DNA of 64,000 bases from contig NZ_CP021030.1 in NCBI RefSeq assembly GCF_002117485.1, positions 1,987,001 to 2,051,000 of the forward strand, written 5' to 3'. Below, piece by piece: positions 16,375 through 22,547 of the stretch. Positions within the stretch are counted from its first letter, which is position 1, and every line of letters begins with the position of its first letter. The notes beneath the pieces were generated by a model that saw only the letters and a program-made list of their open reading frames with translations, searched no databases and had not been told where the DNA came from. The position numbers and the translations under genes were made by a program. Source of the stretch: Rhizobium sp. NXC14. GTDB taxonomy: Bacteria; Pseudomonadota; Alphaproteobacteria; Rhizobiales; Rhizobiaceae.

Positions 16375-17142
16375 ATGTTCAAAGGAACACTAATTCGGTC
16401 TGGCAACAATGCGAAGACGGTCAAGGGAGATGGCGAATATGAAACCGCCATTATGTACCTTGCGCCCTTCACTCTGGCAGGCTCGAACGTCTGCCCGATG
16501 GCGGAACAAGCGGGCTGTGTCAAAGGCTGCTTGAACACGGCAGGTAGGGGCGCTTTCAACAACGTCCAGAAGGCGCGCATAGCGAAGACGAAGCGTTACC
16601 TCAGTGACCGCAAGGCTTTCATGGCCGAATTGGTCAACGATCTGCAGCGCTTCGTTGCCTACTGCGACCGCAAGGGCGTGAAGCCTGCAGTCCGCTTGAA
16701 CGGCACATCTGACATTCAATGGGAGGTGGCCCATCCTGCGCAGATCGTTGACTTCCGTGGTCGCGTTTATCGGTTCGGATCGATCTTTGAGGCTTTCCCA
16801 GAGATCAAATTTTACGACTACACGAAGGTTTACAAGCGGGCCTACCGCGATCTGCCGGTAAATTACACACTGGTCTTGAGCTACAGCGCTGCCAATGCGG
16901 CCTACGCTGAGGCTGTCACCAAGGCTGCCAGGGAAACCGGCGCGAACCTCGTTGTAGTCTATCGCAGCAAGGAAATCCGTGACGCTGTCGTTCAGTCAGG
17001 CCCCGATTACTACATCTCGTCTCGCCCGGTGATTGATGGTGACCAGACCGATCTCCGCTTCACAGACCCTAAAGGGGTGATTGTCGGGCTCTACGCTAAG
17101 GGGGCTGCCAAGGGCGACCGCTCGGGCTTCGTCGTCGGCTGA
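16375..17142 (+). CDS. GP88-like phage early protein
   Basis: 255 residues with a strong site (AAAGGAG, 7 bases to ATG). Four cysteines are clustered in VCPMAEQAGCVKGCLNTAGRG (residues 40-60), followed by AR-rich helices. This matches what I recall of the phage gene product 88 family, whose role is unknown; the cysteine pattern suggests a metal or cluster site. The end of the frame is compact and regular, with codon use like other phage genes. The gene lies between hammerheads 1 and 2, so its message would be released as a separate RNA of about 1236 bases. The family name is tentative. Confidence 0.7.
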   Translation: MFKGTLIRSGNNAKTVKGDGEYETAIMYLAPFTLAGSNVCPMAEQAGCVKGCLNTAGRGAFNNVQKARIAKTKRYLSDRKAFMAELVNDLQRFVAYCDRKGVKPAVRLNGTSDIQWEVAHPAQIVDFRGRVYRFGSIFEAFPEIKFYDYTKVYKRAYRDLPVNYTLVLSYSAANAAYAEAVTKAARETGANLVVVYRSKEIRDAVVQSGPDYYISSRPVIDGDQTDLRFTDPKGVIVGLYAKGAAKGDRSGFVVG

Positions 17143-17145
17143 ATA

Positions 17146-17159
17146 ATCCACCAGTGAAT
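17146..17159. promoter_or_regulatory. Dyad copy between the GP88-like gene and hammerhead 2
   Basis: ATCCAC-CA-GTGAAT, identical to the copy at 16006. It lies 3 bases after the GP88-like stop and 5 bases before hammerhead 2. Confidence 0.55.
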
Positions 17160-17164
17160 TAAAT

Positions 17165-17227
17165 GCCGAAACTGGCTGCCATGCGCGGCCGGTCGCGGGG
17201 CTTGGCATGCCCCCGCCTGACGATGGC
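17165..17227 (+). ncRNA. Hammerhead ribozyme candidate 2 (type II topology)
   Basis: Order: stem II 3' arm GCC (17165-17167), GAAA (17168-17171), stem III ACTGGCTGC/GCGGCCGGT (17171-17179 with 17185-17193; 9 pairs, loop CATGC), cleavage base C17194, stem I GCGGGG/CCCCGC (17195-17200 with 17211-17216), core CTGACGA (17217-17223), one extra T, stem II 5' arm GGC (17225-17227). Stems I and III abut the core exactly. Stem II has only 3 pairs and an extra base after A9; an extra base at this point is known from a viroid hammerhead. Predicted cut after 17194, in the leader of the gene at 17249, leaving its ribosome site intact. Confidence 0.72.
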
Positions 17228-17248
17228 TGCCGATTGAAGGGAATGCAG

Positions 17249-17467
17249 ATGGCCCGAAAGCCGAGGAAGTATTACACGCTTGTCGCCCTTGTGGATGGCC
17301 GCTGGGGCGTTCAGTTCGGAGCATATGAGCGCGGCGACGTGGTGGCAGAACGCGCTGCCTATATTGAGAATGGTGAAGCCAAGGCCAAAGAGCTGAAGAT
17401 CATCACCACGGGCGACAAGGTCGAAGAAATTAACGCGGCAGTCGCCAAGCTGAACGGGGAGGGCTGA
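17249..17467 (+). CDS. Small early phage protein, unknown
   Basis: 72 residues from the ATG at 17249, which has GAAGGGA 6 bases upstream. An in-frame ATG at 17207 lies within hammerhead 2 stem I and would be separated from any ribosome site after cleavage, so it is rejected. The protein is Lys/Arg-rich at the start (MARKPRKYYTLVALVDGRWG), with a beta-like first half and a helical acidic-basic second half. Its opening resembles that of the 54-residue protein at 17694 (both have a KGRW or DGRWG motif), so they may be related. No function can be assigned; early T7-type genes of this size often disarm host proteins. Confidence 0.65.
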   Translation: MARKPRKYYTLVALVDGRWGVQFGAYERGDVVAERAAYIENGEAKAKELKIITTGDKVEEINAAVAKLNGEG

Positions 17468-17469
17468 TC

Positions 17470-17694
17470 ATGGCCCGCTACCTGCCCACCATCGACATTT
17501 GGGAGGTCCCCGAGGATGGCCGCGCATCGCTCCAGATCGGGCAATGGGTGAAGGCCGGTCCTGATGGCCCGAAAGGGCGCTTCTACGGGCAAGGCGCATC
17601 CACCGTTGTTGCCTTCCTGCCGAACGCTCGCGGTCGCTATCGGTCCTACATGGCCACCATACGCGACTATGGGCGCACTGTGAGGGCGCGCTGA
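17470..17694 (+). CDS. Small early phage protein, unknown
   Basis: 74 residues, starting 2 bases after the preceding stop, with GGGGAGGG as ribosome site inside that gene's end. MARYLPTIDIWEVPEDGRAS opens a Gly/Arg-rich basic protein ending in VRAR. Its stop overlaps the next ATG (TGATG), so three genes are coupled. I do not recognise the family. Confidence 0.65.
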   Translation: MARYLPTIDIWEVPEDGRASLQIGQWVKAGPDGPKGRFYGQGASTVVAFLPNARGRYRSYMATIRDYGRTVRAR

Positions 17695-17858
17695 TGGCCG
17701 CTACCTACCACGTTCGCAAGGTTGCCAAGGGTCGCTGGGCGGTGACCTCAGTCATTCCTGGCTGGATCACACCAATCGGCACCTTCAGCAAGCGTTCGGC
17801 CGCAATCACCACAGCCCGTCTCCTGGCCGGCTGGCGGTCGGCTGTCGTCGTCCACTGA
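17694..17858 (+). CDS. 54-residue early phage protein, unknown
   Basis: The ATG overlaps the preceding stop. The product (MAATYHVRKVAKGRWAVTSV...) is basic with a KGRW motif like DGRWG in the gene at 17249, suggesting an internal duplication of a small-domain gene. It ends 29 bases before hammerhead 3, so it is the last gene of the ribozyme-bounded unit. The frame is short, and support comes from overlap and codon use. Confidence 0.6.
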   Translation: MAATYHVRKVAKGRWAVTSVIPGWITPIGTFSKRSAAITTARLLAGWRSAVVVH

Positions 17859-17887
17859 TGCGCAACTAGTTGTATTTCTCCCGCGCC

Positions 17888-17964
17888 GGTTTACCACCTG
17901 ATGAGGCCCTAAGGCCGAAACCTAGAGAACTGTCCAGTACGGTTCTCGACGGTCGTGGTTATCC
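17888..17964 (+). ncRNA. Hammerhead ribozyme 3 (type I topology)
   Basis: Order: stem I 5' arm GGTTTACCAC (17888-17897), core CTGATGA (17898-17904), stem II GGCC-CTAA-GGCC (17905-17916), GAAA (17917-17920), stem III arms ACC and GGT (17920-17922 with 17951-17953), an internal loop, then a 9-pair helix GAGAACTGT/ACGGTTCTC (17925-17933 with 17939-17947; loop CCAGT), cleavage base C17954, stem I 3' arm GTGGTTATCC (17955-17964, 5 continuous pairs then 3 more with two mismatches). All core positions fit the consensus. It lies 30 bases after the last small gene and would define the 3' end of that message. Confidence 0.9.
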
Positions 17965-17983
17965 ACAGCAATCCACCGCTTTT

Positions 17984-18005
17984 GAACCTAAGGCTCCTTA
18001 GGTTC
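17984..18005. other. Perfect 10-base inverted repeat after hammerhead 3
   Basis: GAACCTAAGG-CT-CCTTAGGTTC. There is no T-tract, so it is not a standard terminator. It could protect the 3' fragment or be a DNA binding site. Confidence 0.6.
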
Positions 18006-18198
18006 AACAAGGCGGACTGCTCTCCTGGTAAGTGCCTAATTTGACTTCGCTTTGGGCCATGAACGCCCGCGTATCATCACCATGTATCGGTGAAGCAGAG
18101 TTTTAGATTTTGCATGGCTGATATGCTCCTGATGCAGTGCTGGATAGGATATTTTTCCTATATCATTAACGAAAGTTAATGTGAAATCAGGCACATGC

Positions 18199-18206
18199 GC
18201 GACTCA
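18199..18206 (+). promoter_or_regulatory. GCGACTCA motif
   Basis: Fourth copy of the octamer, in the AT-rich leader ahead of the gene at 18351. Confidence 0.3.
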
Positions 18207-18242
18207 GGGGGTAGATGAAACGACAACTATCTGCCTGTACCT

Positions 18243-18254
18243 ATTCACCAGTGG
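18243..18254. promoter_or_regulatory. Dyad copy (ATTCAC-CA-GTGG)
   Basis: The rightmost and least regular member of the family. It lies about 100 bases before the GTG at 18351. Confidence 0.45.
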
Positions 18255-18350
18255 CATTTTTGCTGCTTGTGGTGCGTATCAGGGCAGAGGTATATCCGCT
18301 TCCGTCCTGAAACGAGAACAGGACGCGAACGGCAAGTGAGGGGTTAATTA

Positions 18351-18506
18351 GTGCGCCTATTCAAAAAAACTAAGCGATTTGAAGTGTATATCGAGATCGA
18401 ACGCTCTCGTATTCTGGATCGCTTTTTTAGCTACCGCTGCGACGACGGGAACCACGAGCTTTGGCTCGGTCGATGCTATATCACGCTGTTTATTGCACAA
18501 ACCTAA
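18351..18506 (+). CDS. 51-residue phage protein with GTG start, unknown
   Basis: The GTG at 18351 follows GAGGGG by 7 bases. The product begins VRLFKKTKRFEVYIEIERSR and is mixed charged with several aromatic residues; no motif is recognised. It sits ahead of the winged-helix regulator gene, from which it is separated by 62 bases. Confidence 0.5.
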   Translation: MRLFKKTKRFEVYIEIERSRILDRFFSYRCDDGNHELWLGRCYITLFIAQT

Positions 18507-18568
18507 CCACGGGTGTATGGGTTCCATCGTACCGCCCCGGGCTGGGGCCAATAAGAGGGACACTCCAC

Positions 18569-18955
18569 ATGCCCAAGGCACTGTTTTCGCGCATGAGCGC
18601 GGTCATGAATGAGGTGCGCCAGCTCCAAGACGAGAAGGCGCTCATGTCGGTGCAGACCTTCGAGGTTTTCCTCGTGATCGCATCGAAGGAGGGCATAGCG
18701 TCCTCCGAAATCAGAAAGATAACGGGCATCCCGCAGCCGTCTGTAAGCCGTGCTTTGGGTGATCTCGGAGAGAAGGCCGTCCGCCGCGATGCGGAGGGCC
18801 TCAAGCTGATCAAGACCGAGCGCGATCCCAGCGATCTGCGCAATGTAGTCTGCTTCCTGACCCCGAAAGGGAAACTATTGGCTGCCCGAATAGCGCAGCT
18901 AATGGGCATCGACGACACCAAGGTAGACGGGTCGTTTGTAAGTGGTGCCCAGTGA
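18569..18955 (+). CDS. Winged-helix (MarR-like) phage regulator
   Basis: 128 residues from the ATG at 18569 (site AGAGGGA); a longer frame from 18461 lacks support. Residues about 25-105 form a winged helix-turn-helix: SVQTFEVFLVIASKEGIASS, then SEIRKITGIPQPSVSRALGD as recognition helices and a beta wing (LKLIKTERD). Next to the integrase it is a candidate lysogeny repressor or excision control factor and could be the protein that binds the dyad family. Its last 13 bases overlap the CCA end of the tRNA-Leu on the other strand. Function is inferred from fold and position. Confidence 0.7.
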   Translation: MPKALFSRMSAVMNEVRQLQDEKALMSVQTFEVFLVIASKEGIASSEIRKITGIPQPSVSRALGDLGEKAVRRDAEGLKLIKTERDPSDLRNVVCFLTPKGKLLAARIAQLMGIDDTKVDGSFVSGAQ

Positions 18956-19027
18956 GGGACTCGAACCCCCACACCTCTCGGCGCTTGGACCTAAACCAAG
19001 TGCGTCTACCAATTCCGCCAACTGGGC
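18943..19027 (-). tRNA. Phage tRNA-Leu(TAG)
   Basis: 85 bases with encoded CCA (18943-18945). Acceptor arms GCCCAGT/ACTGGGC pair fully, the anticodon loop TTTAGGT (anticodon at 18993-18991) has stems CTTGG/CCAAG, and there is a class II variable arm. It has the same anticodon as the host gene broken by integration (20173-20230) but a clearly different sequence. It is divergent from the integrase gene, 18 bases away. Confidence 0.93.
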
Positions 19028-19045
19028 AACGAAAGGAGAATTGAA

Positions 19046-20062
19046 TTGCCAGTTAAACCACGCGGCACTTCATGGCAAGCCGCAGTTTCGCACAAAGGTG
19101 TGCGGTATCGCAAAGACTTTCCGACCAAGTTAGAGGCCGAAATCTGGGAAGCCCAGACGAAGGCCGATCTGCTGGCCGGGAAGAAGGTGGAAACAGCCCC
19201 CAAGGCTGAGCCCATCATGACCCTTCAAGACCTCTTCGATCTGGTCGCTGAGACCCGATGGAAGGGCACCAAGGGCGAGAAGACGGCGCTGATCAATGGT
19301 CAGCACGTGGTCAACATCCTCGGTCCTCAGAGGGACGTGAAAACCCTCTGCTACGAGGACGGACTGACCATCAAGCGGACGGTCGCCGGCTGGCATCGGT
19401 CAGACGCCACGATCAACCGCAAGCTGGCTGCCTTCTCCACCATGGCGAAGGAAGCGCACAAGCTGGGCAAGCTCGACAAGCTCTTCGAAATCTGCCTGAT
19501 CAAGGAACGCAAGACCCGCGTCAGGTGGTATGATGAGGACGAAATCGACGCCCAGTTGGCATGGTGCGAAGAGATGGCCGAGGATGAGCTGAGGGACTAC
19601 ATTGTCGTCTCTCTGGACACTGGCTTCCGGCAGGGTGAGGTATTGAAAATCACCAAGCGGGACGCCGAACTGGAAGACCTCTGGACCTACGATACGAAGG
19701 CCGGAACGAACCGGGATGTGCCGCTCACAGCCAGAGTGAAGGAAATCCTCCACCGCAGGGCCAAGCCACTCAACGACCCCGATGCGAAGCTCTTCAAGGA
19801 GAAACCGGCATGGTACCGGGATCGCTGGAAGAAGATGCAGTCTGACCTCGGGATGACTGACGACCACAACTACGTGCCGCACGTGCTGCGTCACACGTTC
19901 GCAACCAACCTGCTGCTGCACACGGACATCCGCACAGCACAGGAGCTGCTCGGTCACAAGCGCATCGAAACCACCCAGCGATATGCTCACACGTCAGCGG
20001 AGCGCAAGCGCCTTGCAATCCAGAAGCTGGCAGAGTATCAGGGGGCCGAAATCGGGGCGTGA
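19046..20062 (+). CDS. int: Phage integrase (tyrosine recombinase)
   Basis: 338 residues. It starts with TTG at 19046, 7 bases after GGAG. The catalytic set is complete: Arg195 (DTGFRQGEV), His279-x-x-Arg282 ([10 protein letters not shown]), His304 ([10 protein letters not shown]) and nucleophile Tyr313 (QRYAHTS). The N-terminal region (residues 1-50) resembles the short arm-binding domain of P4-type or Bacteroides-type integrases. It acts on an attP that recombined with the tRNA-Leu gene just downstream, which is the normal int-attP layout. A TTG start may keep the level low. Confidence 0.96.
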   Translation: MPVKPRGTSWQAAVSHKGVRYRKDFPTKLEAEIWEAQTKADLLAGKKVETAPKAEPIMTLQDLFDLVAETRWKGTKGEKTALINGQHVVNILGPQRDVKTLCYEDGLTIKRTVAGWHRSDATINRKLAAFSTMAKEAHKLGKLDKLFEICLIKERKTRVRWYDEDEIDAQLAWCEEMAEDELRDYIVVSLDTGFRQGEVLKITKRDAELEDLWTYDTKAGTNRDVPLTARVKEILHRRAKPLNDPDAKLFKEKPAWYRDRWKKMQSDLGMTDDHNYVPHVLRHTFATNLLLHTDIRTAQELLGHKRIETTQRYAHTSAERKRLAIQKLAEYQGAEIGA

Positions 20063-20172
20063 CACATGACACAATGTGCCATTTTCCCGTGACACAGCAG
20101 TAAGTAAAGGAAATGCACGTACTCTCAAGTCCCTGAAAAGCTTGAGCTTCCGGAGTAAGTAAAACGGGTGAA

Positions 20173-20230
20173 TCAGATTTAGGTTCTGGTGCCGCAAGGC
20201 GTGGGAGTTCAAGTCTCTCTACCCGCACCA
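20173..20230 (+). other. attR: 3' part of host tRNA-Leu(TAG)
   Basis: From the anticodon stem (TCAGA, loop TTTAGGT, TCTGG) through variable arm, T arm (TTCAAGT loop) and acceptor end with CCA (20228-20230) this is the 3' part of a class II tRNA-Leu with anticodon TAG. The 5' third is missing and replaced by phage sequence (GTAAGTAAAACGGGTGAA), so the attachment core lies at or near the anticodon arm. The full-length gene should be rebuilt at attL, outside the window. Confidence 0.9.
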
Positions 20231-20241
20231 GGCTGTTTGCA

Positions 20242-20266
20242 GGGGGAGACTAAGAATTTAGTCCCC
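20242..20266 (+). other. Hairpin after the host tRNA end
   Basis: GGGG and ACTAA pair with TTAGT and CCCC around a GAAT loop, with a two-base bulge. It follows the tRNA 3' end by 12 bases and may help end its transcript, though the T-tract is missing. Confidence 0.4.
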
Positions 20267-20410
20267 TGATACCCGGAAGCGAGTGCCGTTCCCCCTTGGG
20301 CGGAATGATGCAGGAATTGGGAAAAGCCACGCGCGGCACGCTGCCGGCGTCGTGCTCATAGAAACGAACGGCGTCTGGGCACGGCCGCCACGACATGAAG
20401 GTAGGAAGAC

Positions 20411-21895
20411 ATGCAGGTTATCGAAACGCTCGCTGAAGGGCTGAAGCGCGAAATCAAGGTCGTTATCCCGGCCAAGGACATGGAAGACAAGATGAATGAG
20501 CGTCTTGCCGATGTGAAGGACAAGGTCCGCATCAACGGCTTCCGTCCGGGCAAGGTCCCCGCTGCTCACCTGAAGAAGGTTTACGGCAAGTCGATCATGG
20601 CCGATCTCGTCAACGAGATCGTCCGCGAGCAGCCCGCCGCTATCCTGTCCAGCCGCGGCGAGAAGTCGGCCACGCAGCCGGAAATCGCCATGACTGAGGA
20701 CAAGGACGAGGCCGACAAGATCCTCACCGCCCAGCAGGATTTCGAATTCACGCTGTCCTACGAAGTGCTGCCGCCGATTGAGCTTAAGTCCGTCAAGGGC
20801 ATCAAGGTTACGCGCGAAGTCATCGATATCTCGGATGAGGAAGTCAACGAGCAGGTCCTGAAGGTCGCCGAAAGCGCCCGCTCCTACGAGAGCAAGACCG
20901 GCAAGGCCGCAAACGGCGACCGCGTCACCATGGATTATGTCGGCAAGGTCGACGGCGAAGCCTTCGAGGGCGGCACTGACCAGGGCGCCGAACTGGTGAT
21001 CGGCTCCGGCCGTTTCATTCCGGGCTTCGAAGACCAGCTCGTCGGCGTCAAGGCCGGTGAAGAAAAGACCATCACCGTCACCTTCCCGGCCGACTATCCG
21101 GCCAAGAACCTCGCCGGCAAGGAAGCGACCTTCGACATCACGGTCAAGGATGTCGCAGCTCCGGGCGCTGTCGAAATCAACGACGAGCTCGCCTCCAAGC
21201 TCGGCATCGAATCTGCCGATCGCCTGAAGGAGATCGTCCGTGGCCAGATCGAATCGCAGTACGGCTCGCTGACCCGCCAGAAGCTGAAGCGCCAGATCCT
21301 CGATCAGCTCGACGAGATGTACAAGTTCGAGACTCCGGCTTCGCTGGTCGATGCCGAGTACAACGGCATCTGGAGCCAGGTGAACAACGACCTTGCCCAG
21401 TCGGGCAAGACCTTCGAGGACGAAGACACGACCGAAGAGAAGGCGCGTGAGGAATACAAGACGCTTGCCGAGCGTCGCGTCCGCCTCGGCCTCGTTCTCT
21501 CCGAGATCGGCGAAAAGGCCGGCGTCGAAGTCACCGAAGACGAGATGCAGCGCGCGATCTACGATCAGCTGCGCCAATATCCCGGTCAGGAAAAGCAGAT
21601 CCTCGAATTCTTCCGCAGCCAGCCGGGCGCCGCCGCTTCGATCCGCGCCCCGATCTTCGAAGAGAAGGTCATCGATCACCTGCTGACCGAAATCGACGTC
21701 ACCGACAAGAAGGTGACGAAGGAAGAACTGCTCGCCGAGGAAGAAGGCGAGACGAAGGCCGACACCAAGAAGGCCGCGCCGAAGAAGAAGGCTGCCGCCA
21801 AGGCCGAAGCTGCCGACGCCGGTGAAGGCGAAGAAGCCGCGCCGAAGAAGAAGGCTGCACCGAAGAAGAAGGCGGCTGACGAAAGCGCCGAATAA
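20411..21895 (+). CDS. tig: Trigger factor (ribosome-associated chaperone and prolyl isomerase)
   Basis: 494 residues. The N-terminal ribosome-binding domain carries the signature loop region [14 protein letters not shown] (about residues 45-58), followed by an FKBP-type isomerase domain (about 160-245, [20 protein letters not shown]) and the helical C-terminal chaperone domain. A Lys/Ala-rich tail (from about residue 450, repeats of APKKKAA) is common in alphaproteobacterial homologues. The start ATG has AGGAAG upstream. In this lineage tig lies downstream of tRNA-Leu, so the prophage has been inserted just ahead of it and may separate it from upstream promoters. Confidence 0.97.
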   Translation: MQVIETLAEGLKREIKVVIPAKDMEDKMNERLADVKDKVRINGFRPGKVPAAHLKKVYGKSIMADLVNEIVREQPAAILSSRGEKSATQPEIAMTEDKDEADKILTAQQDFEFTLSYEVLPPIELKSVKGIKVTREVIDISDEEVNEQVLKVAESARSYESKTGKAANGDRVTMDYVGKVDGEAFEGGTDQGAELVIGSGRFIPGFEDQLVGVKAGEEKTITVTFPADYPAKNLAGKEATFDITVKDVAAPGAVEINDELASKLGIESADRLKEIVRGQIESQYGSLTRQKLKRQILDQLDEMYKFETPASLVDAEYNGIWSQVNNDLAQSGKTFEDEDTTEEKAREEYKTLAERRVRLGLVLSEIGEKAGVEVTEDEMQRAIYDQLRQYPGQEKQILEFFRSQPGAAASIRAPIFEEKVIDHLLTEIDVTDKKVTKEELLAEEEGETKADTKKAAPKKKAAAKAEAADAGEGEEAAPKKKAAPKKKAADESAE

Positions 21896-21923
21896 TCGCT
21901 TTTCGGTTCTGAAACTTGGAAAG

Positions 21924-21954
21924 GCCCCGCCATCGTGCGGGGCTTTTTCTTTTC
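21924..21954 (+). terminator. Intrinsic terminator of tig
   Basis: Stem GCCCCGC/GCGGGGC with a 6-base loop, followed by TTTTTCTTTTC. Confidence 0.9.
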
Positions 21955-21994
21955 GGGTCATCCGGACGGGGTACTCGACGCCCTCTCCGGCATA

Positions 21995-22417
21995 ATGACC
22001 GCAAAGAATGACATGAAGACGCTGGTAGAGGAAATCTATTCTGTGCGTGGTCGTGGCGACATCGAGGGTACGCTTGCGCTGCTCGGCGAGGGTTGTACCT
22101 TTCGCATGGTCGGCAATGCACGGCTGGCGCCTTTGACGATCGAATCGAGCGGGCATGACTTTCGCCAAACGATAACGCAGCTTATCACGGCATGGGATCT
22201 ATCCAAGGTCAGGACGACCGGCATCTATGTGGATGAGGACGAGCAGATGGTCTTTGCCCATCGTGAAGGCGAGGTCAGACACATCCCGTCGGGCATAACC
22301 TTCTCTACGGAATTCGTCGACAATATCCATTTCCAGGATGGCAAACCGGTCAAGATCGTCGAATTCGTCGACACGCTACAAGTGGCCGAGACGAGCCGGA
22401 TGATCCAAATTGCATAG
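21995..22417 (+). CDS. SnoaL / NTF2-like family protein
   Basis: 140 residues from the ATG at 21995 (an upstream in-frame start lies within the tig terminator). The sequence YSVRGRGDIEGTLALLGEGC, then FVDNIHFQDGKPVKIVEFVD has the pattern of the nuclear-transport-factor-2 / SnoaL fold, used for small-molecule isomerases or binding proteins of no fixed substrate. No strong ribosome site is seen; ATG 22013 is an alternative. It stands alone between the tig terminator and a convergent radical SAM gene. Confidence 0.75.
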   Translation: MTAKNDMKTLVEEIYSVRGRGDIEGTLALLGEGCTFRMVGNARLAPLTIESSGHDFRQTITQLITAWDLSKVRTTGIYVDEDEQMVFAHREGEVRHIPSGITFSTEFVDNIHFQDGKPVKIVEFVDTLQVAETSRMIQIA

Positions 22418-22547
22418 AGCGTGGCGCGTCTCTGGGAGGTCGCGACGCGCTTTAGCCGAATCAAAGTCGGAGCCTCCAAGCTTCGCCTTGATGTCGCCTG
22501 TGATCTCCGGCCGGCGGGGAGTCGGCCGCTATTGCAAGAATTTCCGC

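Larger units (their letters stand above)
17965..18350. other. Regulatory stretch before the lysogeny-side genes
   Basis: About 385 bases without a gene. It holds the inverted repeat at 17984, an AT-rich segment with the hairpin CATTAAC-GAAA-GTTAATG (18164-18181), a GCGACTCA motif (18199) and a dyad copy (18243). It looks like a promoter and operator block. Confidence 0.5.
1..20230 (+). mobile_element. Temperate T7-like prophage, right-hand part, integrated in tRNA-Leu(TAG)
   Basis: Genes for tail tube, internal core, tail fibre and terminase keep the T7 order (11, 12, 13, 14, 15, 16, 17, 17.5, 18, 19). They are followed by early-type small genes, a winged-helix regulator, a tRNA and a tyrosine integrase that ends about 110 bases before the 3' part of a host tRNA-Leu gene. 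The left end lies outside the window, so polymerase, replication and capsid genes are not seen. Because the attachment site sits among early-end genes, the prophage map is a circular permutation of the virion map, with the virion ends expected after terL. No frameshift or insertion is visible in the structural genes, so this half looks intact. Confidence 0.93.

Noticed and set aside
18943..20230. Phage tRNA-Leu and host tRNA-Leu fragment as direct att repeats
   Set aside because: They are on opposite strands and differ in most arms; only the anticodon loop matches.
20258..22168. 636-residue - strand open frame opposite tig
   Set aside because: Antisense shadow of trigger factor, rich in repeated Leu/Val as expected from the reverse frame.
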